Shown piece by piece: positions 33,612 through 41,692 of a stretch of 64,000 nt of DNA. Under the pieces are notes generated by a model. It saw nothing but the letters and a program-made list of their open reading frames with translations. It was not told the origin of the DNA and ran no database searches. The stretch is from an uncultured Bacteroidales bacterium. GTDB taxonomy: Bacteria; Bacteroidota; Bacteroidia; Bacteroidales; Bacteroidaceae. The stretch is from positions 44,595 to 108,594 of the forward strand of contig CACWFV010000011.1 of NCBI GenBank assembly GCA_902760315.1. Reading direction: 5' to 3'. A program made the position numbers and the translations under genes. The first letter of the stretch is position 1. Each line of letters opens with the position of its first letter.

Positions 33612-34289
33612 TTATTTCACCTGATACCTCATCCACACGATGCCATCCTGCTCTTCCACACTCTTGAAGGTGAGGCGCACGGGCTTGCGGTCCATCGGTC
33701 TGCCATCGAAAGCCGCAGCCATGCCCTCACGCCCGTCGATGCCGTAGCCATACATCATGCTCACCTCGTCTATCAGTCCCTGGTCCAGCATCGAGCCGTT
33801 GATGTGTCCACCGCCCACCACTGCCAGACGCTCAACGCCGAACACCGTCCGCAATGTCTCCATAGCCGACGTGAGGTCAATGTCATTCTGGCCTGTCGTT
33901 ATATAAGATATGTGTTTGCCCTTCAGGTAGTCAAGATACTCCTGACTGGCTTGTTCCGAGAGAATCATCAGCAAGGGGCGACCGAAGAGCTCCGTGGTGT
34001 TGTCATCCCACAGCAAGGTGCCGAGGGTGTCCACACCGATGGCGTAACCCACAGACTCCACGGCCTTGTAGAGCTGCCGGCCGGCAGCTTCGTGAGTCAG
34101 GCGTGGCTGGAACACACCGTCTTGGGCGTAATGCATGGCCAGGGTGGTCTTGCCCTCCAACGTTGAATGGCAGTCGAGTTTGGCCAGTGCCTCATAATAA
34201 TGATTGGTGTCATCTATCTGCTCGGTCATGGCGCAGTCTATCCTGCCGTCGAGCGAAGCCATCATGTGGCAAATAATGTATGGTCTCAT
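33612..34289 (-). CDS. Dihydrofolate-reductase-like protein (RibD C-terminal domain)
   Basis: 225 residues of the RibD-C/DHFR fold: MRPYIICHMMASLDGRID at the N-terminus, ISYITTGQNDIDL in the middle, and VVGGGHINGSMLDQGLIDEV, the NADPH-binding glycine loop, near 165-185. Stand-alone members reduce pyrimidine or pterin-like substrates; the true substrate here is unknown. ATG 34289 is chosen because a -7 element lies 29 bases upstream and the open frame beyond it reads through the promoter. First gene of a likely operon with the cyclophilin-like protein and hydrolase. Confidence 0.83.
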   Translation of the reverse strand: MRPYIICHMMASLDGRIDCAMTEQIDDTNHYYEALAKLDCHSTLEGKTTLAMHYAQDGVFQPRLTHEAAGRQLYKAVESVGYAIGVDTLGTLLWDDNTTELFGRPLLMILSEQASQEYLDYLKGKHISYITTGQNDIDLTSAMETLRTVFGVERLAVVGGGHINGSMLDQGLIDEVSMMYGYGIDGREGMAAAFDGRPMDRKPVRLTFKSVEEQDGIVWMRYQVK

Positions 34290-34317
34290 TTTTTCCGTTT
34301 TGTTTTTAAATCCGCTG

Positions 34318-34325
34318 CAAAGGTA
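34318..34325 (-). promoter_or_regulatory. -7 promoter element of the RibD-like operon
   Basis: Minus strand TACCTTTG followed by CAGCGG; the -33 element is not evident, which would suit activation by a regulator such as the adjacent AraC protein. Confidence 0.6.
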
Positions 34326-34416
34326 CGAAGAAAAGACCGTAACCCGCATAGACGGATTACGGACAAAACTACCCAAAATGAGGTTCTTGCTTTGCAAGTG
34401 TCCTTTGGCCGGGCGT

Positions 34417-35322
34417 CTATTTTTTGCGTTGGCCGTCGCAGAATTGTCGCGGGGTCTGACCCGTCGCGTTCTTGAACATCCGGGTGAAGTGCTGAGGGTA
34501 TTCAAAGCCCAGTTCCTTGGCCACGTGGTCGATGGTCTTGCCGCTTAGAATGAGATTCTTGGCACGCATCACCACGAAGCCCCGTATGTAGTCCTTAGGG
34601 CTCTCACCCAGGGTATCCCTGATGATGTCGCCAAAATAGTTCGGCGAGAGGCACAATTCGCTGGCGCAGTATTTTACGCTTGGCAACCCTTTCGTCTTTT
34701 GCATGCCATGCGCATAATAGTCGGTCAGCACTTGCTGGAACCGGCTGAGAATATCACTGCCTTCAGCCGCTATTTCCTTATATTGGCGGAGATAGAAACG
34801 GTTGCAGTAGTCGAGGATAAGCAGGATATAGTCTCGAATGATGTCGTCATGCCCAAATGCTTGCGACTGTGTTTGCAATTCATGGTGCAGGTTCGCCATG
34901 AGTTGACTCAGGATGCTCTTTTCTCTGGGAGTGAGGATGAGAGCCTCGTTAGAGTAGTAGGAAAAGAACTGATAATCGCCGATTCGCTGCTCGATGGCTG
35001 ACCCTTGAATAAACTCGCCATCGAACAACAATACCCAACCATGATACTGCCGTCGTGTGCCGTCATCCGGTTTACCGCCTATCTGTCCGGGGGAGAAGGC
35101 CAACAGCGAGCCGTCGCCGTCATGGTAGGTCCCGATGCCATAAGTCAGCCCTTCGGGGAACTCATCTTGCATGAAGATACCGTAGCTGTTGGTTCGGTTC
35201 AGCGTGTGTCGTATCTCGCCTACTTCGTCGTAGTGTATCACTGATACATGGGGATGCAGAACCGGTGCGCCAATGTCTCGCGCATAGTCGTTTGCTTCGT
35301 TGATATACAAGTCTATCGTCAT
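34417..35322 (-). CDS. AraC/XylS-family transcriptional regulator
   Basis: 301 residues. The N-terminal half is a cupin-like sensor domain (LLFDGEFIQGSAIEQRIGDYQFF); the C-terminal about 100 residues have two helix-turn-helix units: ASELCLSPNYFGDIIRDTLG and the signature HVAKELGFEYPQHFTRMFKN near the end. Probably cytoplasmic and ligand-responsive. It lies in the same direction 127 bp before the RibD-like operon and is a candidate regulator of it; that link is inferred from position only. Confidence 0.9.
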   Translation of the reverse strand: MTIDLYINEANDYARDIGAPVLHPHVSVIHYDEVGEIRHTLNRTNSYGIFMQDEFPEGLTYGIGTYHDGDGSLLAFSPGQIGGKPDDGTRRQYHGWVLLFDGEFIQGSAIEQRIGDYQFFSYYSNEALILTPREKSILSQLMANLHHELQTQSQAFGHDDIIRDYILLILDYCNRFYLRQYKEIAAEGSDILSRFQQVLTDYYAHGMQKTKGLPSVKYCASELCLSPNYFGDIIRDTLGESPKDYIRGFVVMRAKNLILSGKTIDHVAKELGFEYPQHFTRMFKNATGQTPRQFCDGQRKK

Positions 35323-35400
35323 AGCTGGTGTAAAGGGAATGTAGCAATATCCCGTTTATTCAAGATGATAATCCCCAAAAGAAGAACATGCTCAAAATGG

Positions 35401-35431
35401 ACCCCGAAAGTCAGCCAATTACTTTCGGGGT
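35401..35431 (-). terminator. Hairpin after the lysine-rich protein gene
   Basis: ACCCCGAAAGT (35401-35411), 9-base loop, ACTTTCGGGGT (35421-35431). The T tract on the minus strand is weak (CCATTTTG). Confidence 0.65.
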
Positions 35432-35439
35432 CACTCTGG

Positions 35440-35997
35440 TTATGCGGCTTTCTTGGTAGTCTTTTTCTCAGTGGCCTTTTTAGTGGTTTTCTTCTCAGTG
35501 GCCTTCTTAGTGGTTTTCTTCTCAGTGGCCTTCTTAGTGGTTTTCTTCTCAGTGGCCTTCTTAGTGGTTTTCTTCTCAGTAGCCTTCTTCTCAGTAGCCT
35601 TCTTCTCAGCGGTCTTCTTGCCAGTTGCTTTCTCGGTGTCGGCTTTCTTAATGAAGCGGCCCTTCTCGTCGCGAGCAGCAGTAGTAGTCTTCTTGGCAGT
35701 GGCCTTCTTCTCGGCAACTTTCTTTTCGACGGTCTTCTTGGTGGTGGTCACCTTTTTGGCGGTCACCTTTTTGGCTGTGGCTGACTCACCATAGCAGCGC
35801 TGGCACTCATGGCGCCCCATCTTCTTGGCCTCAGCTGTGCTGACACTCTTGACGTCGGCAGAATTTTGCAGATAGCTGCACGACTTGGTTTTGTGGTAAG
35901 CCACTGCACCGCTGCCGGTGGAAACATAGACGGTTTGTGCCTGTGTGGTCACTGCCATACAGATGAGGGCAGTCAGAACGAATAGAATTTTTTTCAT
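35440..35997 (-). CDS. Exported lysine-rich (histone-H1-like) repeat protein with a cysteine motif
   Basis: 185 residues. Signal peptide MKKILFVLTALICMAVTTQAQ, then a small domain (about 22-70) with the pattern YHKTKSCSYLQNS ... HECQRC: a His and three Cys spaced as in a metal-binding motif (C-x2-L ... C-x2-C) also seen in some bacterial nuclease and competence-type proteins. From about residue 73 to the end it is almost only K, T, A and E, with the nonapeptide TEKKTTKKA repeated four times. Such tails resemble eukaryotic H1 and bacterial H1-like DNA-binding proteins, but this one carries a signal peptide. It lies 49 bp downstream of cydB in the same direction. Function unknown. Confidence 0.8.
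   Translation of the reverse strand: MKKILFVLTALICMAVTTQAQTVYVSTGSGAVAYHKTKSCSYLQNSADVKSVSTAEAKKMGRHECQRCYGESATAKKVTAKKVTTTKKTVEKKVAEKKATAKKTTTAARDEKGRFIKKADTEKATGKKTAEKKATEKKATEKKTTKKATEKKTTKKATEKKTTKKATEKKTTKKATEKKTTKKAA
35471..35608 (-). repeat. 27-bp tandem repeat (4 units) plus 15-bp repeat (2 units) in the lysine-rich gene
   Basis: Units start at 35471, 35498, 35525 and 35552, nearly identical, and then two 15-bp units at 35579 and 35594. Because 27 and 15 are multiples of three, unit gain or loss would keep the frame. Confidence 0.95.
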
Positions 35998-36046
35998 AAT
36001 GATTATTATTGGTTATAATTAATAATGTTACGTTTTGTTTTTCGTT

Positions 36047-37222
36047 TTAGTACCCGTGTCCTCCGGCTATTTCAGTCTTGTCCAGTTTCTTTTTGTCCAT
36101 GGCATACCATGCGTAGGCGATGTAGGCCAGCACAAAAGGAATGAGCACACTGACATAGGCCATGGTGCGCAGCGTGAACTCGCTGGAACAGGAGTTGGCG
36201 ATGGTTAGCGACGACTGCAGGTCAGCGGTGGAAGGGTAGTAAGCCGTGTGGTTCCATGCCGAGCAGAGCAGCAGCGTCAGTACGACCAGCACCACACCGA
36301 TGCCTGCCGGCCAGATGCCACTCAGCGGAAAGAGCGAGACATGCTCGGAGAAATACTTGCTGCCGCGCAACACCTCTGTCGCTATGCCGTAGAGCACCAG
36401 TACTACGCCGATGAGGAAGAATACAAGCAGGTACCACATGTCCAGGAAGTTATGGAGATATTTGTAGGGCTCCATGTAGATGGTGCCATCGTCCGTATAG
36501 GCATAGCCGTCCTTCAGCAGCAGGTGGACCAGATAGGCCACGAAGAGTACCAGGAAGGGCACGGCGGCGCCAATGAGTCGCACGCTGCCCCGTGAGCGGA
36601 TGTCTTCGTCGTCTACATTATTAATAATATATAGGATGCCCAGCACGCGAGCCAGGAACATCACCGCCAGTCCGAACACCAGTACCCAGGGATTGAGCAG
36701 GGCGTCGAGACCGTGGGAAGCATTGGCCCACCGCGAGATGATGGGGCTGAAGGACTCGACGTCAATCATGTTGCTCTTGTCGATGACGAAGTTGGAACCC
36801 TCGAAGAAAGTGGCCACTGCACCGCCCAGGAGCAGCGGTCCCAGCAGTCCGTTGATGATGAGGAACCACTGGAAGGTCTGTGGCCCCAGAATGTTGCCCA
36901 GCTTGTTCTGAAACTCGTAACTGACGGCTTGAAGTACGAAGGTAAAGAGGATGATCATCCACAGCCAGTAGGCACCGCCAAAGCTGGTAGAGTAGAACAG
37001 CGGGAAGGATGCGAAGAACGCACCACCGAAAGTAACCAGCGTGGTGAACGTTATCTCCCACTTGCGGCCGGTGGAGTTGATGATGAGTCGCCGGCCCTCC
37101 TCAGTATATCCTAAGGAGCGCACCACGGAGTTGGCTCCTTGTACGAACAACAAGAATACCAACAGTGCTCCGAGCAGTGACACCAGGAAGCACCAGTAAT
37201 GTTGCAGAAATTCGTATGTCAT
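36047..37222 (-). CDS. cydB: Cytochrome bd ubiquinol oxidase subunit II
   Basis: 391 residues, eight or nine hydrophobic segments, starting MTYEFLQHYWCFLVSLLGALLVFLLFVQGANS, typical of Bacteroidetes CydB. With CydA it forms the high-affinity quinol oxidase that reduces O2 to water in the inner membrane. It follows cydA after 24 bp. Functionally it protects an anaerobe from traces of oxygen. Confidence 0.93.
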   Translation of the reverse strand: MTYEFLQHYWCFLVSLLGALLVFLLFVQGANSVVRSLGYTEEGRRLIINSTGRKWEITFTTLVTFGGAFFASFPLFYSTSFGGAYWLWMIILFTFVLQAVSYEFQNKLGNILGPQTFQWFLIINGLLGPLLLGGAVATFFEGSNFVIDKSNMIDVESFSPIISRWANASHGLDALLNPWVLVFGLAVMFLARVLGILYIINNVDDEDIRSRGSVRLIGAAVPFLVLFVAYLVHLLLKDGYAYTDDGTIYMEPYKYLHNFLDMWYLLVFFLIGVVLVLYGIATEVLRGSKYFSEHVSLFPLSGIWPAGIGVVLVVLTLLLCSAWNHTAYYPSTADLQSSLTIANSCSSEFTLRTMAYVSVLIPFVLAYIAYAWYAMDKKKLDKTEIAGGHGY

Positions 37223-37246
37223 AACCTTACTTTTTTTATCGTTTCA

Positions 37247-38869
37247 CTATTCACTTACGCTGTATTCCGGTCCGCGCTTGATTTGCTTGATGAGGATGTT
37301 GATCTCTACACAGAGCATGAGCGTGAAGAGGAACAGAAAGAGGAAGAACGTGAGTGCCACGGAGAAACCCTCGATGTCGCTGATGGCCACCCAGGTGGGC
37401 AGCATGTCCTGGATGGTCCAGGGCTGGCGGCCGAACTCTGCCACGAGCCATCCGCTCTCAGAGGCGATGTAGGCCAGCGGCACTAGGATGATGGCCAGCC
37501 AGTAGTGCCAGTCGGGCAGTCCCTGAATGTCGTGCTGGTCGGCATGGGTCTCCGGCAGGATGCCGATAGTGGCCAGCAACCGTCGCGTAATGACAGAAAG
37601 GTACGGGATGCGGAACGACAGGATGCAGAGCACGAGGAAGTAGAGGATGAAGACACATCCCAGCCCCACCATGACGCGGAAAGCCCAGAAATTGAGCCAT
37701 ACGGGAGGCACTACGTCGTGCTTGTCCTTGACATAGCCATAGCCGAAGTAGGGCATGTTTTCGTTGAGCTCTTGCAGATGGGTGGTGAGCATAGCGTCAC
37801 TGGCACCCTCGGCTTTCGCCTTGCGATAGTCTGCCAGGGCAGCGATGGCTTTCTTGCCGCGTGCCATCTTCTCGGTGACGGAGGGCTCTTCAGTGCCGTC
37901 GGGTGTAGTATAGCCGTTCAGGATGTCGTCAATGCCCGGCACAAAACCATGAGGGTCGTTGGTCGCCATGATGCTGAGGGCGTAGGGCACCTCTATGCCG
38001 GGGACGAGTGCCAGCCCCTGGTCGTAGCCGCCGTCGTAAAGTCCCTCGATGGCTGCCATCTTCATGGGTTGGTGCTGTGCCACCTGCTGACCACTGATGT
38101 GTCCGGTAAAGCCAGCGGCCAGTGCGGCTATGAGTCCCACGATGGCTGCTATCTTGATGCTCTCTTTGGCCAGTCGGATTTCACGGCGTTTCATGAGATA
38201 CCAGCACGAGACGGCCACGACAAACACGGCGCCGATAATCCAGGAAGAGATGACCGTGTGGAAGAACTTGCCGACAGCAAAGGGCGACAGTGCCACGTCA
38301 AAAAAACTGACCATCTCATTGCGCATGGTGTCGGGGTTGAAGGCACAGCCCACCGGGTGTTGCATCCAGGCATTAGCCACCAAAATCCACCACGCAGAGA
38401 TGGTGGCGCCAAGTCCCGTGAGCCATGTTGAGGCCAGGTGGAAGCCCGGCGACACTTTCTTCCAGCCAAAATACATGATGGCTACAAAGGTAGATTCCAT
38501 GAAGAAAGCCACGATGCCCTCGATGGCCAGTGGCGCACCAAAGATGTCGCCCACGAACCAAGAATAGTTGGACCAGTTGGTGCCAAACTCAAACTCCAGA
38601 ATGATGCCCGTGGCCACGCCCATGGCAAAGTTGATGCCGAAGAGCCGCTGCCAGAACTGTGCCGCGTCGCGCCAGAAAGTGTCGACGGGCGTGCCGTCCA
38701 CCTGGTGGCGCTGCAGAGAACGATACCAGCAGGTCTCCACGATAGCCATCACTAAAGCTAGTCCTAACGTCAGGGGCACGAAGAGCCAGTGATAGATGGC
38801 TGTCAGTGCGAACTGCGCCCTGGCCCAGTCTATAGAACTGTTGTCAATGGTTAGTAATAAGTCGTTCAT
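37247..38869 (-). CDS. cydA: Cytochrome bd ubiquinol oxidase subunit I
   Basis: 540 residues with multiple membrane helices. Recognisable family blocks: DWARAQFALTAIYHWLFVPLTLGLA with the heme-b595-side His, FGINFAMGVATGIILEFEFGTNW, and the quinol-site block GWLVAEFGRQPWTIQDMLPT near 455-475. It carries the hemes of the bd oxidase. It stands between the DUF4492 gene (31 bp upstream) and cydB, all in one operon. Confidence 0.95.
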   Translation of the reverse strand: MNDLLLTIDNSSIDWARAQFALTAIYHWLFVPLTLGLALVMAIVETCWYRSLQRHQVDGTPVDTFWRDAAQFWQRLFGINFAMGVATGIILEFEFGTNWSNYSWFVGDIFGAPLAIEGIVAFFMESTFVAIMYFGWKKVSPGFHLASTWLTGLGATISAWWILVANAWMQHPVGCAFNPDTMRNEMVSFFDVALSPFAVGKFFHTVISSWIIGAVFVVAVSCWYLMKRREIRLAKESIKIAAIVGLIAALAAGFTGHISGQQVAQHQPMKMAAIEGLYDGGYDQGLALVPGIEVPYALSIMATNDPHGFVPGIDDILNGYTTPDGTEEPSVTEKMARGKKAIAALADYRKAKAEGASDAMLTTHLQELNENMPYFGYGYVKDKHDVVPPVWLNFWAFRVMVGLGCVFILYFLVLCILSFRIPYLSVITRRLLATIGILPETHADQHDIQGLPDWHYWLAIILVPLAYIASESGWLVAEFGRQPWTIQDMLPTWVAISDIEGFSVALTFFLFLFLFTLMLCVEINILIKQIKRGPEYSVSE

Positions 38870-38900
38870 AATCGTATTGTTTTAGGTTTTTTACGTTGTG

Positions 38901-39116
38901 TCATTGCTTGAGTATCTGTGTCGCTACGAAGTCTGACTCTTTGCCCTTGTCGGCGTGCGTCTTGATGTAGTCAGGAAAGAAGAAAACCTTCAGGATAGCG
39001 AAAATAATGAACAGCTTAATCAGGATGATAGCCCACAGCGTACGCCCCAGCGTCATCTGCCGGAAACCGTCCCGGTAGAGGTCGATAGCCCTGTATAACC
39101 AACCCTGCTTGTCCAT
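38901..39116 (-). CDS. DUF4492 small membrane protein of the cyd operon
   Basis: 71 residues: MDKQGWLYRAIDLYRDGFRQM, an amphipathic start, then one hydrophobic helix (LWAIILIKLFIIFAILKVFFF) and a charged tail. The family regularly precedes cydAB in Bacteroidetes and may be a small accessory subunit of the bd oxidase, comparable in role to CydX; that is inference. ATG 39116 is chosen since the promoter lies just upstream. Confidence 0.85.
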   Translation of the reverse strand: MDKQGWLYRAIDLYRDGFRQMTLGRTLWAIILIKLFIIFAILKVFFFPDYIKTHADKGKESDFVATQILKQ

Positions 39117-39148
39117 CGTGATTGCTCTCTTTATCGTTAATATTGTTG

Positions 39149-39179
39149 CAAATATAGTAAATAAAATCAAAACTACCAA
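39149..39179 (-). promoter_or_regulatory. Promoter of the DUF4492-cydA-cydB operon
   Basis: Minus strand: TTG (39179-39177), 20-base spacer, TATATTTG (39156-39149), 32 bases before the ATG. Near-perfect consensus. Confidence 0.85.
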
Positions 39180-39186
39180 GTTTTCT

Positions 39187-39216
39187 TTGCTATTTCGTGG
39201 AAAAAGTTTAACTTTG
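39187..39216 (+). promoter_or_regulatory. Promoter of the coiled-coil protein and export operon
   Basis: TTG 39187-39189, 19-base spacer, TAACTTTG 39209-39216, then CAGCACG. It lies back to back with the cyd promoter, their -33 elements 8 bases apart. Confidence 0.78.
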
Positions 39217-39252
39217 CAGCACGTTTTCGAAAACAAATGATTATTTTTACTT

Positions 39253-40158
39253 ATGAATAACAAGAAAATTGTGGGCCCCTTAGTGGCTGTCATCGCACTG
39301 TTGGTAGCAGGCATCGTTTATCTTGGCTATAGCCTCAGTCAGGAGAAACAGGTGAACAAGGACATGCAGGAACTGGCTGTCCTGGAGAAACAGGAAATGG
39401 AGAATGAGTACCAGCAGTTTGCCGACCAGTATAGTGAGATGAAGACGCGCATCAACAACGACTCCATCGTGGCTCAACTGACCCGTGAACAGGAACGTAC
39501 GCAGCAGTTGTTAGAGGAACTGCGCCAGACGAAGGCCGAGGATGCCGCCGAGATTACTCGTCTGAAGAAAGAGTTGGCCACGGTGCGTGCCGTGTTGCGC
39601 AGTTATGTGCTTCAGATTGATTCGCTCAACCAGCTGAATGCTGAACTGATGGACGAGAACAACCGCGTGCGTTCAGAACTGGAACTGACCAACCAGCAGA
39701 ACCAGACCCTGGCATCAAGCAATATGACACTGTCTGAGAAAGTGGCTATTGCCTCGCAGTTGACGGCTGCCAATATCGACATCATCATGCTTGTCAAGGA
39801 TGGTGGCGATCGTATCAAACATCCCCACAAGATAGGTCGCATAGGCACGGTAAAGACCACAGGTATGAAGGTGCGTTTTGTACTCTCTCGTAATGTGACG
39901 GCAGCGAATGGTGTGCGTTCTATCTATGTGCGTGTTCTCACCCCGACCGGTGATGTGCTGAATGTCTCAGGAAAGTGTGCTTTTGAGGACAGACATGTTG
40001 ACTATACTGCATCGAAGAACGTAGAATATACAGGTGAAGAGACTCTGGTGGAGTTCTTTGTACCAAAGAAAGAGACATTAATTCCAGGCACCTATCGTGT
40101 TCAGGTAATTGCTGATGGGCATGAGATAGGAGCTCGTTCTATAGAACTTGAGAAATAA
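39253..40158 (+). CDS. Membrane-anchored coiled-coil protein, function unknown
   Basis: 301 residues. An N-terminal membrane helix (IVGPLVAVIALLVAGIVYLGYSL), then a long charged coiled coil (about 35-165) with heptad-like spacing, and a C-terminal beta-rich domain (about 175-300: KVRFVLSRNVTAANGVRSIY, GTYRVQVIADGHEIG). Probably a periplasm-facing inner-membrane protein. The following TolC-like gene starts on the very next base after the stop, so it is the first gene of the export operon and may be an accessory or scaffold factor. Similar proteins occur in other Bacteroidetes, but I know no assigned function. Confidence 0.75.
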   Translation: MNNKKIVGPLVAVIALLVAGIVYLGYSLSQEKQVNKDMQELAVLEKQEMENEYQQFADQYSEMKTRINNDSIVAQLTREQERTQQLLEELRQTKAEDAAEITRLKKELATVRAVLRSYVLQIDSLNQLNAELMDENNRVRSELELTNQQNQTLASSNMTLSEKVAIASQLTAANIDIIMLVKDGGDRIKHPHKIGRIGTVKTTGMKVRFVLSRNVTAANGVRSIYVRVLTPTGDVLNVSGKCAFEDRHVDYTASKNVEYTGEETLVEFFVPKKETLIPGTYRVQVIADGHEIGARSIELEK

Positions 40159-41625
40159 ATGATGAGAAGACTGATAGGTCTCGTAGTGTTGTCGGGCGTC
40201 ATGCAGGCAGCGGGGGCTCAGCGCATACTGACCCTTGACAGTTGTCGTGCTATGGCGTTGCGCAACAACAAACAAATGAGCGTGCAGCGCGTGAAGCAGG
40301 ATGTGGCTAAGAACATCCGCAAGTCGGCGCGTACGAAATATCTGCCGCACGTGTCGGCCGTGGGAGGGTATCTGTACACAAGCAAACAGATATCCATCTT
40401 GAACGACGATACGAAAGATGTGCTGTCGAACCTGGGCACCAATGGTGTGGGCGCCATGCAGACAGGTCTGGCTACGGCCATGCCCACGCTGAGCGCGCTT
40501 TTTGGCGGCGTGGCTCCCTTTACCAGCATGATGAACGGTTTGGCCGGCCGGCTGAATCAGTTTGGCCAGACCGTCGTAGACGAGTTCCATACTGATACCC
40601 GCCACATGTTTGGTGGCTCTATCATGCTGACGCAGCCCGTGTTCATGGGCGGTGCCATCATTGCCATGAACAAAATGGCTGACCTTGGAGAGGATATGGC
40701 GGCTAATACGGCGGAAGCACGCAGGCAGGAGACGCTCTACCAGATAGACCAGGCCTACTGGCAGGTGGTGTCGCTGCGCCATAAGCAGAAGTTGGCCGAG
40801 GGGTTCCTGAATCTGGTAAAGAAGTTGGACAGCGACGTGCAGAAGATGATCCGCGAGGGCGTCGCCACCCGCTCTGAGGGACTGAGCGTCAGCGTGAAAG
40901 TCAATGAGGCTGAGATGGCGGTCATGAAGGTGAACGACGGACTGACGCTGTCGAAGATGCTGCTGTGCCAACTGTGTGGTCTGCCTGTTGACGAACAGGT
41001 GACGTTGGCTGACGAGGAGACGGAGCACATTGCTGCTGTAAACATGGTGGCAAACGACCAGCAGGCAAGCTACCTGGAGAACCGTCCGGAACTGAAGATG
41101 CTCCAGAACGTGGTGGACATGAGCCACCAGGCTACAAATATCCTGAAGGCGGGGAATCTGCCGCAGGTGTTGTTGATGGGTGGATATACCGCCACCAATC
41201 CTAATGTGTATAACGGCTTCCAGCGCAGGCTGGGAGGCGTCTGGAATATTGCCATCATGATGCGTGTGCCTATCTGGAACTGGGGTGACGTGGCTTATAA
41301 GGTGCGCGCCGCCAAGGGTGCCACCACCATAGCACAACTGGAACTGGAAGAGGCCCGTGAAAAGATGGAACTGCAGGTCAGCCAGAGCCAATTCCGTGTC
41401 AGCGAGGCTGCCAAGAAACTGCAGCTGGCGCGGGCCAGCCAGCAGCGCGCCGACGAGAACCTGCGCACTGCCAACCTGGGCTTTCAGGAGGGCGTCATCT
41501 CGTCAACTACCGTCATGGAGGCTCAGACCGCTTGGCTTCAGGCTCAGTCGCAGCGTATAGACGCCGAGATTGATGTGCAGCTGAGCCGTGTGAACCTTGA
41601 AAAAGCGTTGGGTACACTGAGATAA
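40159..41625 (+). CDS. TolC-family outer-membrane efflux protein
   Basis: 488 residues; short signal peptide (RLIGLVVLSGVMQAAGAQ), then the duplicated long-helix pattern of outer-membrane efflux proteins (LTLDSCRAMALRNNKQMSV near the start; QLELEEAREKMELQVSQSQF and EGVISSTTVMEAQTAWLQAQ near the end). It forms the outer-membrane channel of a tripartite exporter, with the HlyD-like and ABC-2 proteins encoded next. Confidence 0.9.
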   Translation: MMRRLIGLVVLSGVMQAAGAQRILTLDSCRAMALRNNKQMSVQRVKQDVAKNIRKSARTKYLPHVSAVGGYLYTSKQISILNDDTKDVLSNLGTNGVGAMQTGLATAMPTLSALFGGVAPFTSMMNGLAGRLNQFGQTVVDEFHTDTRHMFGGSIMLTQPVFMGGAIIAMNKMADLGEDMAANTAEARRQETLYQIDQAYWQVVSLRHKQKLAEGFLNLVKKLDSDVQKMIREGVATRSEGLSVSVKVNEAEMAVMKVNDGLTLSKMLLCQLCGLPVDEQVTLADEETEHIAAVNMVANDQQASYLENRPELKMLQNVVDMSHQATNILKAGNLPQVLLMGGYTATNPNVYNGFQRRLGGVWNIAIMMRVPIWNWGDVAYKVRAAKGATTIAQLELEEAREKMELQVSQSQFRVSEAAKKLQLARASQQRADENLRTANLGFQEGVISSTTVMEAQTAWLQAQSQRIDAEIDVQLSRVNLEKALGTLR

Positions 41626-41634
41626 CTGGTGGAG

Positions 41635-41670
41635 TAATCAGAGTAATCAGAATAATCAGAGTAATCAGAA
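41635..41670 (+). repeat. 9-bp tandem repeat, four units, between tolC-like and hlyD-like genes
   Basis: TAATCAGAG, TAATCAGAA, TAATCAGAG, TAATCAGAA, filling much of the 67-bp gap. Confidence 0.9.
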
Positions 41671-41692
41671 GTCGAAAATCGAATAATAAACA

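Noticed and set aside
35248-35794. Overlapping plus-strand frames with Leu/Ser/Gly or Val/Phe-rich repeats
   Set aside because: They only mirror the tandem repeat of the lysine-rich gene on the other strand.
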